DNA of 5,850 nt from positions 1 to 5,850 of the forward strand of contig JABDPP010000072.1 of assembly GCA_013042765.1 (NCBI GenBank), read 5' to 3'. This stretch comes from Litoreibacter sp. GTDB lineage: Bacteria > Pseudomonadota > Alphaproteobacteria > Rhodobacterales > Rhodobacteraceae. This document shows positions 1-5,079 of the stretch, piece after piece (within the stretch, counting starts at the first letter, position 1; each line of letters opens with the position of its first letter). The notes beneath the pieces are model-generated. The model was not told the DNA's origin and made no database searches. It was given only the letters and a program-made list of their open reading frames with translations. The position numbers and the translations under genes were made by a program.

Positions 1-72
1 CATCTCGGCTGTTGTCGACTTTCCCATCCCGATTGAACCGGTGAGACCCAGAATAAAGGGCTTCTTGGTCAC
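1..72 (-). CDS. coaE: Dephospho-CoA kinase, N-terminal 24 codons (partial)
   Basis: This is the start of a gene that runs off the left edge. Read on the minus strand from a GTG at 72, the 24 codons give a beta strand (PFILGLTGSIG) leading into a P-loop, GSIGMGKS, at residues 12-19. The family phosphorylates the 3'-OH of dephospho-CoA with ATP in the cytoplasm, the last step of coenzyme A synthesis. The GTG overlaps the aroE stop codon as GTGA (4 bases shared), which supports both this start and translational coupling to aroE. The order maf-aroE-coaE is common in alphaproteobacteria and is the main reason for choosing CoaE over another P-loop kinase. The CoA-binding and lid regions lie outside the window, so the call rests on the N-terminus and the neighbours. 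Confidence 0.85.
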   Translation of the reverse strand, partial: MTKKPFILGLTGSIGMGKSTTAEM

Positions 73-902
73 GCCAGAACCGCTTTGCGTAGCTCTTCAT
101 CGACCTCTGGACGTTTTCCAAACCAACGCTCGAATCCCGGGACAGCCTGATGGAGCAGCATTCCCAGACCATCGACCGTTCTGCAGCCCTTTTCCGAAGC
201 GGAGATCAGAAGGTTTGTCTGCAGGGGCGCATACACAATATCTGTCACAAGCGTTTCGGGTTTCAGTTTCGACAGAGAGACCTTCAGCTCTTCTTTCCCT
301 TCCATCCCAAGCGATGTGCTGTTGACCAAAGTTGCAGCACCTTCGATCGCCGCGCTAGCCTGGTTCCAGTCAACAACGCGCACCTTTGCACCGAAATGGG
401 ATTTGAGAGCATCTGCCCGGGCGCGCGTCCTGTTCGTCACGAGGACCTCCGGCACGCCTTCCTGCAAAAGCGCTGCGATAATGGCACGCGCTGCCCCGCC
501 AGCACCCAGGACAAGAGCAGACCCGGCGCTTCCGTCCCAATCAGGGGCTTCTTGTTTCAGATTCGCGATGAACCCTAAGCCATCCGTATTGTCTGCATGG
601 ATCTTTCCATCGTTCTGAAAGGTCAGCGTATTCGCGGATCCAATAATCGCGGCCCGATCGGAAACAACATCCGACAGATCCAGAACCTTCTCCTTATGCG
701 GTATTGTCACGTTAACACCGCGGAAACCCATTTTCGGGAGGTTGTCCAGAACATGTGCAAGATCCGCTCCCGCCACTTCCATCGGGATGTAATAACCCGG
801 CAGCCCATAACGCTGCAGCCAATGACCATGAAGGCGCGGTGATCGGGAATGCGCGACCGGCTGTCCAATTACACCGGCTAGGGGAATGGAATCTTTCGTC
901 AT
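69..902 (-). CDS. aroE: Shikimate 5-dehydrogenase (NADP-dependent)
   Basis: The 277-residue product reduces 3-dehydroshikimate to shikimate with NADPH in the cytoplasm, step four of chorismate and aromatic amino acid synthesis. The length is normal for AroE. The substrate-binding motif HSRSP is at residues 18-22. NVTIPHK at 64-70 supplies the catalytic lysine K70, and DNTDG at 104-108 its partner D107. A Rossmann glycine loop, GAGGAARA, is at 133-140 and is followed by NRTRAR at 157-162, whose Asn/Arg pattern marks NADP rather than NAD use. The late motif GLGMLLHQA at 245-253 is also present. The ATG at 902 shares ATGA with the maf stop, and the TGA stop at 71-69 overlaps the coaE GTG. All key residues are present and the gene looks intact. 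Confidence 0.97.
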   Translation of the reverse strand: MTKDSIPLAGVIGQPVAHSRSPRLHGHWLQRYGLPGYYIPMEVAGADLAHVLDNLPKMGFRGVNVTIPHKEKVLDLSDVVSDRAAIIGSANTLTFQNDGKIHADNTDGLGFIANLKQEAPDWDGSAGSALVLGAGGAARAIIAALLQEGVPEVLVTNRTRARADALKSHFGAKVRVVDWNQASAAIEGAATLVNSTSLGMEGKEELKVSLSKLKPETLVTDIVYAPLQTNLLISASEKGCRTVDGLGMLLHQAVPGFERWFGKRPEVDEELRKAVLA

Positions 903-1498
903 CCCAGTAACTCACCTCTCATCGTCAGATAGTTCAGAATGTCCAATAGCGGCATTCCCAGAACAGTAAAATAGTCACCGTCTACTCTTGCGAACAGGCG
1001 GGCCCCTTCCGCCTCCAACTGATATCCGCCAACGCAGTGGCAAATGCACTCCCAGTTTCGGGCTATGTAATCTTCAAGATAGATGTCAGAGGCCGCGCGC
1101 ATGAACATCCCTGCTTGGGTAATGCTACGCCAGACGGGTTTACCAGCATCATAAATGACAGCGGCAGAAAATAGCGTGTGCTTCTTACCACGCATGGCAA
1201 CCAACTGCGCCATCAGATCTTCTTGGGAAAGTGGCTTCGACAGGATCGCGCCGTCGAACTCCAGAACCTGGTCACAGCCGAGAACAATCGCGTCAGGGCA
1301 TTTCTGTGAAATTCTACGGGCCTTGTACTCTGCGAGTGTGTCCGCGATGTCACGGGCCTTTGCCTGCTCGGCCATTAAGCTGGCCTTGATGCTATCCTCA
1401 TCAACCCGGGGAGACATTTGCTCGCACGAAACACCTGCTCGCTCCAGCAATTCACGGCGGATCTGAGACCCGGAAGCAAGTATCAATCGTCGTGTCAT
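899..1498 (-). CDS. maf: Maf family nucleoside triphosphate pyrophosphatase (YceF-like)
   Basis: The 199-residue product is a Maf/Ham1-fold nucleotide pyrophosphatase. The family hydrolyses non-canonical or modified NTPs to NMP and pyrophosphate. The N-terminal signature [12 protein letters not shown] is at residues 7-18, the RVDED motif at 31-35, the catalytic-region motif GCDQVL at 74-79 (acidic D76), LSKP at 87-90, and GGYQLEAEG at 157-165. CDQ in place of the more common ADT, and the closing [15 protein letters not shown] block, are more like YceF (m7GTP-directed) than YhdE (dTTP/UTP-directed), but substrate choice is an inference. Residues 151-155 read CICHC, an unusual cysteine cluster that is probably incidental. 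The start is fixed by AAGG eight bases upstream. The spacer between them is a perfect DnaA box. This is the first gene of the leftward operon and it overlaps aroE by 4 bases. Confidence 0.95.
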   Translation of the reverse strand: MTRRLILASGSQIRRELLERAGVSCEQMSPRVDEDSIKASLMAEQAKARDIADTLAEYKARRISQKCPDAIVLGCDQVLEFDGAILSKPLSQEDLMAQLVAMRGKKHTLFSAAVIYDAGKPVWRSITQAGMFMRAASDIYLEDYIARNWECICHCVGGYQLEAEGARLFARVDGDYFTVLGMPLLDILNYLTMRGELLG

Positions 1499-1506
1499 GT
1501 GGATAA
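1498..1506 (-). promoter_or_regulatory. DnaA box, exact TTATCCACA
   Basis: The minus strand reads TTATCCACA, the strongest DnaA-binding sequence known from E. coli. Its last base is the A of the maf start codon, so DnaA bound here would cover the maf translation and early transcription region. Confidence 0.7.
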
Positions 1507-1510
1507 CCTT
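1507..1510 (-). promoter_or_regulatory. Ribosome binding site of maf
   Basis: On the minus strand AAGG is followed by eight bases and then the maf ATG, which is normal spacing and supports that start. The spacer bases are part of the DnaA box at 1498-1506. Confidence 0.6.
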
Positions 1511-1668
1511 ATGAGTAAGTCAAAGGATATAGTTCGGATATCATTTAGGTAATCCACTGTCTCTTTCCCATTTGGGTTCTTCATCCCCAAGGCGCTTTTT
1601 TCCTCCATTCATTTATCCATTGTTGAAGAGAAATATCACAGCTGTTGAAAGACCATCTGCGATTCGGT

Positions 1669-1677
1669 CTATTCACA
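1669..1677 (+). promoter_or_regulatory. DnaA-box-like site, one mismatch
   Basis: CTATTCACA differs from TTATNCACA only at the first base. It lies just downstream of a GATTC (GANTC) methylation motif at 1661-1665. Confidence 0.4.
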
Positions 1678-1723
1678 GATAGACGCACAGGTTTATACCC
1701 GCTTTAAAATGTTTAAGTCACTG

Positions 1724-1741
1724 ATTATAATAAATTAAATT
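1724..1741. other. Candidate DNA unwinding element (all A/T)
   Basis: Eighteen consecutive A/T bases occupy the middle of the maf-hemJ gap, within a longer AT-rich stretch from about 1702 to 1748. Such tracts beside DnaA boxes are where origin duplexes commonly melt. Assigning this as the melting site is inference. Confidence 0.4.
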
Positions 1742-1788
1742 GAGTAACTTCCGATATTGTAGATCGAAGTTGTTAACCTCTGCCATGC

Positions 1789-1797
1789 TGTGAATAA
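1789..1797 (-). promoter_or_regulatory. DnaA box, TTATTCACA
   Basis: The minus strand reads TTATTCACA, an exact match to TTATNCACA. It faces the box at 1812-1820 in opposite orientation with 14 bases between them. Confidence 0.6.
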
Positions 1798-1811
1798 GAA
1801 AGTAATCCCCG

Positions 1812-1820
1812 CTATCCACA
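1812..1820 (+). promoter_or_regulatory. DnaA-box-like site CTATCCACA
   Basis: One mismatch to TTATCCACA, at the first base. It is followed directly by the GC-rich GCCCC, then an AT/pyrimidine-rich stretch up to the hemJ ribosome binding site. Confidence 0.5.
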
Positions 1821-1875
1821 GCCCCTACATACAACATCATCTTTTCTTTCTTTCTTTTATATATTTAAGAAGAGC

Positions 1876-1881
1876 AAGGAG
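1876..1881 (+). promoter_or_regulatory. Shine-Dalgarno AAGGAG ahead of hemJ
   Basis: A strong AAGGAG lies 6 bases before an ATG at 1888 that reads only Met-Thr-stop, and 11 bases before the hemJ ATG at 1893. The spacing favours the short frame, so hemJ may be translated partly by reinitiation or by slightly long-spaced direct initiation. Confidence 0.65.
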
Positions 1882-1887
1882 ATCAGA

Positions 1888-1896
1888 ATGACATGA
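1888..1896 (+). other. Two-codon minigene ATG-ACA-TGA overlapping hemJ start
   Basis: ATG ACA TGA (Met-Thr-stop) starts at the best distance from the Shine-Dalgarno. Its stop overlaps the hemJ ATG as ATGA. It could be a coupling device or simply the result of the tandem ATGACATGACA repeat. Whether it is translated is unknown. Confidence 0.35.
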
Positions 1897-2345
1897 CAGA
1901 CTTTCTCGCCAGTGCGTATCCGTGGATCAAGAGTATTCATATCATGTCTGTGATCGCATGGATGGCTGGACTGTTCTATTTACCGAGACTTTATGTCCAT
2001 CACACCGAACGGGTTACTGTTGGATCTGAAACGGATGCTTTGTTTCAGATGATGGAGTTCAAGCTTCTGAAGCTGATTATGAACCCATCAATGATTTCGA
2101 CTTGGATCTTTGGCCTGGCACTTGTCTTCACACCGGGTATTGTCGACTGGTCCGAAGGGTGGCCATGGATGAAGGGCGCCAGTGTTCTGGCGATGACATG
2201 GTTTCACATGTGGCTGGCCAGAGCGCGTAAGAGCTTCGTGGAAGAGAAAAACACGATCTCCGGACGGAATTACCGGATCATGAATGAGGTCCCGACACTG
2301 CTGATGATCTTTATCGTGATCTCAGTGGTGGTGCGTCCCTTCTGA
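1893..2345 (+). CDS. hemJ: Protoporphyrinogen IX oxidase, HemJ type (membrane)
   Basis: The 150-residue product belongs to the HemJ (CopD-like) family, inner-membrane haemoproteins that oxidise protoporphyrinogen IX to protoporphyrin IX, the penultimate step of haem synthesis, in bacteria lacking HemG or HemY. Four hydrophobic segments fit the known topology: roughly residues 13-32, 62-82, 93-110 and 133-148. The family block SIHIMSVIAWMAGLFYLPRL at 14-33 carries H16, the likely haem ligand. K94 in WMKGASVLAMTWFHMW and the following H105 match other conserved positions. YRIMNEVPTLLMI at 127-139 is the typical C-terminal block. Length is normal. The ATG at 1893 is the only reasonable start and gives the usual short N-terminal tail. 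hemJ commonly lies beside rho in Rhodobacterales, often with hemE next to it; hemE is not in this window. Confidence 0.92.
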   Translation: MTDFLASAYPWIKSIHIMSVIAWMAGLFYLPRLYVHHTERVTVGSETDALFQMMEFKLLKLIMNPSMISTWIFGLALVFTPGIVDWSEGWPWMKGASVLAMTWFHMWLARARKSFVEEKNTISGRNYRIMNEVPTLLMIFIVISVVVRPF

Positions 2346-2351
2346 GCGCGT

Positions 2352-2380
2352 TTGACTCACTCTCCATCTGTCTTTATGGA
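2352..2380 (+). promoter_or_regulatory. Possible sigma-70 promoter for rho
   Basis: TTGACT at 2352-2357 matches five of six bases of the -35 consensus. TATGGA at 2375-2380, 17 bases downstream, matches the -10 box only in its first three bases. Transcription from it would begin at about the foot of the hairpin at 2388. This is weak evidence; rho may also be read through from hemJ. Confidence 0.3.
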
Positions 2381-2387
2381 TTGAGCG

Positions 2388-2415
2388 CTGGCTGTTCTGC
2401 CAGACTTTTCCATTT
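2388..2415 (+). terminator. Hairpin with T-rich tail after hemJ (weak terminator or rho leader element)
   Basis: CTGGC and GCCAG form a perfect 5-bp stem around a 6-base loop (2388-2403). A T-rich but interrupted tail follows (ACTTTTCCATTTT). The stem is short for an intrinsic terminator, so it may only attenuate hemJ transcription or act in the rho leader. Confidence 0.35.
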
Positions 2416-2426
2416 TCAAAGAAACA

Positions 2427-2440
2427 ACGCCTTCGGGCGT
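2427..2440 (+). promoter_or_regulatory. UUCG-capped hairpin in the rho 5' leader
   Basis: ACGCC-TTCG-GGCGT forms a perfect 5-bp stem closed by a C(UUCG)G tetraloop, an unusually stable RNA cap. It ends 17 bases before the rho ATG and has no T-run after it, so it is not a terminator on the plus strand. It may affect rho mRNA stability or translation. Confidence 0.4.
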
Positions 2441-2457
2441 AATAACGGTATCTCCAT

Positions 2458-3729
2458 ATGTCTGAAGATCGTCTGAACCTTGCAGATCTGAAAAAACAAA
2501 GCCCGGCGGATCTGGTCACGATGGCCGAAGAGCTGGAAATCGAAAACGCGCCCACGATGCGCAAGGGCGAGATGATGTTCTCGATCCTGAAAGAGCGCGC
2601 CGAAGAAGGTTGGGAGATCTCGGGCGATGGTGTGCTCGAAGTGCTTCAGGACGGTTTCGGGTTCCTACGGTCTCCGGAAGCCAACTACCTGCCAGGCCCG
2701 GATGATATCTACGTGTCGCCTGACATGATCCGTCAATTCTCCTTGCGGACCGGGGATACAGTTGAAGGCCACATGAGTGCGCCACTTGAAAGCGAGCGCT
2801 ACTTTGCAATCACTAAGGTTACTCGGATCAATTTTGAGGATCCAGAGAAATCCCGTCACAAGGTAAGCTTTGACAACCTGACACCGCTGTATCCGGACGA
2901 ACGTCTCACAATGGAGATGCAGGATCCGACCGTGAAAGATCGTTCAGCACGGATAATTGATCTCGTGGCGCCGATCGGTAAGGGACAGCGTTCTCTGATC
3001 GTTGCGCCTCCACGGACTGGTAAGACGGTTTTGCTTCAGAACATCGCGAACTCGATCGAAGCGAACCATCCGGAATGCTACCTGATCGTTCTGCTAATCG
3101 ATGAACGGCCTGAGGAAGTCACAGACATGCAGCGCTCGGTCAAGGGGGAGGTCATCAGCTCAACCTTTGATGAGCCCGCCACGCGACACGTGGGCGTTTC
3201 TGAGATGGTGATCGAGAAGGCCAAGAGGCTTGTCGAACACAAACGCGATGTTGTGATCCTTCTGGACTCGATCACGCGTCTTGGTCGCGCTTTTAACACT
3301 GTCGTTCCGTCATCTGGTAAGGTTCTGACCGGTGGTGTGGATGCGAACGCTCTCCAACGGCCTAAGCGCTTCTTCGGTGCCGCCCGTAATATTGAAGAGG
3401 GCGGGTCTCTGACCATTATCGCAACGGCCCTGATCGATACAGGTAGCCGTATGGACGAAGTTATCTTTGAAGAATTCAAAGGGACGGGTAACTCCGAGAT
3501 TGTCCTTGATCGCAAAGTGGCTGACAAACGCGTCTTCCCGGCGATGGATATCCTCAAGTCGGGTACGCGTAAGGAAGAACTGCTGGTCGATAAGAACGAC
3601 TTGCAGAAAACCTTTGTTCTGCGTCGGATCCTCAACCCGATGGGCACAACGGATGCGATTGAGTTCCTGCTTGGCAAGCTTAAGCAAACCAAATCCAACT
3701 CGGAATTCTTCGACTCGATGAATACCTGA
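2458..3729 (+). CDS. rho: Transcription termination factor Rho
   Basis: The 423-residue product is the hexameric RNA-dependent ATPase and translocase that ends transcription at Rho-dependent sites. The N-terminal helical domain (about 1-48) is followed by the OB-fold primary RNA-binding domain, with the RNP motif DGFGFLR at 65-71. The ATPase core carries Walker A PPRTGKT at 184-190 (K189), Walker B VILLDS at 266-271 (D270), the secondary-site Q-loop around [10 protein letters not shown] at 286-295, and then the conserved [19 protein letters not shown] block. Length is typical of alphaproteobacteria, which lack the long insertion seen in actinobacterial Rho. The ATG at 2458 is preceded by no clear Shine-Dalgarno, only CGG at 2446-2448. 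The 112-base leader after hemJ contains two hairpins, which may matter because Rho represses its own gene in E. coli. Confidence 0.98.
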   Translation: MSEDRLNLADLKKQSPADLVTMAEELEIENAPTMRKGEMMFSILKERAEEGWEISGDGVLEVLQDGFGFLRSPEANYLPGPDDIYVSPDMIRQFSLRTGDTVEGHMSAPLESERYFAITKVTRINFEDPEKSRHKVSFDNLTPLYPDERLTMEMQDPTVKDRSARIIDLVAPIGKGQRSLIVAPPRTGKTVLLQNIANSIEANHPECYLIVLLIDERPEEVTDMQRSVKGEVISSTFDEPATRHVGVSEMVIEKAKRLVEHKRDVVILLDSITRLGRAFNTVVPSSGKVLTGGVDANALQRPKRFFGAARNIEEGGSLTIIATALIDTGSRMDEVIFEEFKGTGNSEIVLDRKVADKRVFPAMDILKSGTRKEELLVDKNDLQKTFVLRRILNPMGTTDAIEFLLGKLKQTKSNSEFFDSMNT

Positions 3730-3742
3730 CGCTTCTTAACTT

Positions 3743-3760
3743 TATTGTTTATTAACAATA
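3743..3760. repeat. Perfect AT-rich inverted repeat upstream of mnmE
   Basis: TATTGTT and AACAATA are exact inverted copies separated by TATT, filling half of the 44-base gap between the rho stop and the mnmE ATG. With one G and one C pair only, it is too weak for a terminator hairpin. As DNA it has the form of a dimer-binding operator, or may include a -10 region. The binding factor is unknown. Confidence 0.4.
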
Positions 3761-3773
3761 GGTTGCTTTGAAA

Positions 3774-5060
3774 ATGGACACAATTTTCGCTCTGGCCACA
3801 GCCCGAGGCAAAGCGGGTGTTTCCGTGATCCGTTTGTCTGGTCCCGCGGCGCTCCAAGTTGCGGCCGAACTGGTTGGCCTGCTCCCGGAGGCGCGCCGCA
3901 CAGCGGTTCGTCCGGTGTGTGACCGGGCCGGTGAATTGATCGACAAGGCAATGGTCCTGCGATTTGACCATGGCAAAAGCTTTACCGGCGAGGATGTGGT
4001 TGAGTTTCAGCTACATGGTAGCCCGGCAATTGTGAAACGCGTTCTAGAAGTTCTGGGCGATGTAGAGGGCTGCCGCCTGGCCGAGCCTGGTGAGTTTACC
4101 CGGCGCGCCATGGATAACGGGGTTCTGGATCTCTCGCAGGTTGAGGGCCTTGCAGATCTCATAGACGCTGAGACGGAAGCACAAAGACGGCAAGCGGTCC
4201 GCGTCTTTGATGGGGCGCTGGGTCGAGTGGTGGAACAGTGGCGTGCTGATCTGGTGCGCGCAGCAGCACTTTTGGAAGTCACCATTGATTTTGTTGACGA
4301 GGAAGTTCCGGTGGACGTCACGCCGGAAGTCACTTCGCTCGTTCAAGGTGTTCAAGCGCAGTTGGAGCAGGAAGCGTCCTCCTCATTCGCAGCTGAGCGG
4401 ATTCGGGATGGGTTTGAGGTTGCGATCATCGGCCCGCCGAACATCGGCAAATCAACCCTGCTGAATGCGCTTGCTGGTCGCGATGCGGCGATCACGTCTT
4501 CCATAGCAGGAACCACGCGGGATGTGATTGAGGTGCGTATGGACCTCAAGGGGCTCCCTGTTACATTCCTGGATACAGCCGGCTTGCGAGAAACCGAGGA
4601 CGAGGTGGAGAGTATCGGGATCGCGCGGGCTCGGGATCGCGCGGAGAAGGCGGATCTTCGGATCTTTCTAGTAGATCAGGAAGGTGGCGTTCCGGGGCTT
4701 GATCCTCAGAAGGGAGATCTTGTTTTTCAGGGGAAGGCTGACTTGGCGGATATCGCTTATGGTGTGTCTGGTTTGACTGGTTTCGGCGTCGATAAGTTGG
4801 TGACCAAGGTGACCGAGGAATTGGAAGGTCGAGCTTCCGGTGCATCTCTGGCGATCAGGCAGCGGCACCGCGAAGCGCTCCAGACAGCGGTTGGGTCTTT
4901 AAAAAATTGTCTGGATGAACTAGATCGCGGAGTTGAAAGAACAGAAATCGCGGCAGAAGAACTGAGATCGGCGATCCGATCTTTAGAAAGCATGATTGGT
5001 CTAGTGGATGTTGAGTCCGTTCTGGATGAGATCTTTTCCAGCTTCTGTCTAGGTAAGTAG
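3774..5060 (+). CDS. mnmE: tRNA uridine-5-carboxymethylaminomethyl modification GTPase MnmE
   Basis: The 428-residue product acts with MnmG to build the cmnm5 group on wobble U34 of tRNAs reading NNA/NNG codons, using methylene-tetrahydrofolate, GTP and potassium. The N-terminal formyl-THF-binding domain (about 1-118) has [14 protein letters not shown] and [10 protein letters not shown] helical domain is interrupted by the G domain: G1 GPPNIGKST at 220-228, K-loop and G2 GTTRD at 246-250, G3 DTAG at 267-270. The C-terminal CLGK at 425-428 carries the essential cysteine. The G4 motif reads GKAD at 320-323 instead of NKxD, and G5 is SGLTG. The frame can be extended to a TTG at 3768, but the ATG at 3774 gives the conserved MDTIFALAT start. 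Only TAGG at 3759-3762 resembles a ribosome binding site. The protein is somewhat shorter than E. coli MnmE (454). Confidence 0.97.
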   Translation: MDTIFALATARGKAGVSVIRLSGPAALQVAAELVGLLPEARRTAVRPVCDRAGELIDKAMVLRFDHGKSFTGEDVVEFQLHGSPAIVKRVLEVLGDVEGCRLAEPGEFTRRAMDNGVLDLSQVEGLADLIDAETEAQRRQAVRVFDGALGRVVEQWRADLVRAAALLEVTIDFVDEEVPVDVTPEVTSLVQGVQAQLEQEASSSFAAERIRDGFEVAIIGPPNIGKSTLLNALAGRDAAITSSIAGTTRDVIEVRMDLKGLPVTFLDTAGLRETEDEVESIGIARARDRAEKADLRIFLVDQEGGVPGLDPQKGDLVFQGKADLADIAYGVSGLTGFGVDKLVTKVTEELEGRASGASLAIRQRHREALQTAVGSLKNCLDELDRGVERTEIAAEELRSAIRSLESMIGLVDVESVLDEIFSSFCLGK

Positions 5061-5063
5061 GAG
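5059..5063 (+). promoter_or_regulatory. Shine-Dalgarno AGGAG of mnmG
   Basis: AGGAG overlaps the mnmE stop codon and lies 8 bases before the GTG at 5072, ideal spacing for that start. The alternative GTG at 5063 uses the last G of this motif and would have to rely on AGG at 5051-5053. Confidence 0.55.
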
Positions 5064-5079
5064 TGTTTCACGTGAAACA
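5064..5079. promoter_or_regulatory. parS centromere site (exact 16 bp)
   Basis: TGTTTCACGTGAAACA is a perfect palindrome and matches the conserved bacterial parS consensus. ParB binds parS, spreads on flanking DNA and, with ParA, segregates the origin region. parS clusters usually lie within several kilobases of oriC, and in alphaproteobacteria parA and parB typically follow mnmG and rsmG, just beyond this window. The site sits in the mnmE-mnmG junction and includes the GTG start of mnmG at 5072. Confidence 0.93.

Larger units (their letters stand above)
1498..1870. other. Candidate chromosomal replication origin (oriC)
   Basis: This non-coding gap lies between divergent maf and hemJ and is visibly richer in A/T than the genes. 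Against the DnaA consensus TTATNCACA it holds exact matches at 1498-1506 (minus) and 1789-1797 (minus), and one-mismatch sites at 1669-1677 (plus, CTATTCACA) and 1812-1820 (plus, CTATCCACA). Weaker two-mismatch sites are at 1550-1558 and 1613-1621. Bases 1724-1741 are eighteen consecutive A/T within a wider AT-rich stretch from about 1702 to 1748, a candidate unwinding element. One GANTC site (CcrM-type methylation) is at 1661-1665, beside a box. A pyrimidine run is at 1840-1858. Divergent housekeeping operons and a nearby parS support the origin call. No coding ORF or structured RNA was recognised here. An origin is inferred, not shown; the region must also hold the maf and hemJ promoters. 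Confidence 0.7.

Noticed and set aside
1621..1651. Direct repeat TGTTGAA at 1621 and 1643, 22 bases apart
   Set aside because: Two 7-base copies are expected by chance and match no known origin-binding protein motif.
1704..1716. Pair of TTAA motifs suggesting a CtrA site (TTAA-N7-TTAA)
   Set aside because: The spacing is 5 bases rather than 7, and no other TTAA pair in the gap has the right spacing; chance in AT-rich DNA.
2197..2214. parS-like GTTTCACATG inside hemJ
   Set aside because: Only the left half matches; the full 16-mer has about six mismatches, too many for ParB recognition.
3768..3770. TTG as the start of mnmE
   Set aside because: It adds only two residues; the ATG at 3774 gives the conserved MDTIFALA N-terminus.
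3078..3971. 297-codon open frame on the minus strand across the end of rho and the start of mnmE
   Set aside because: It is antisense to two highly conserved genes, has low-complexity Ser/Arg-rich content and resembles no family I know; it is a by-product of codon use on the other strand.
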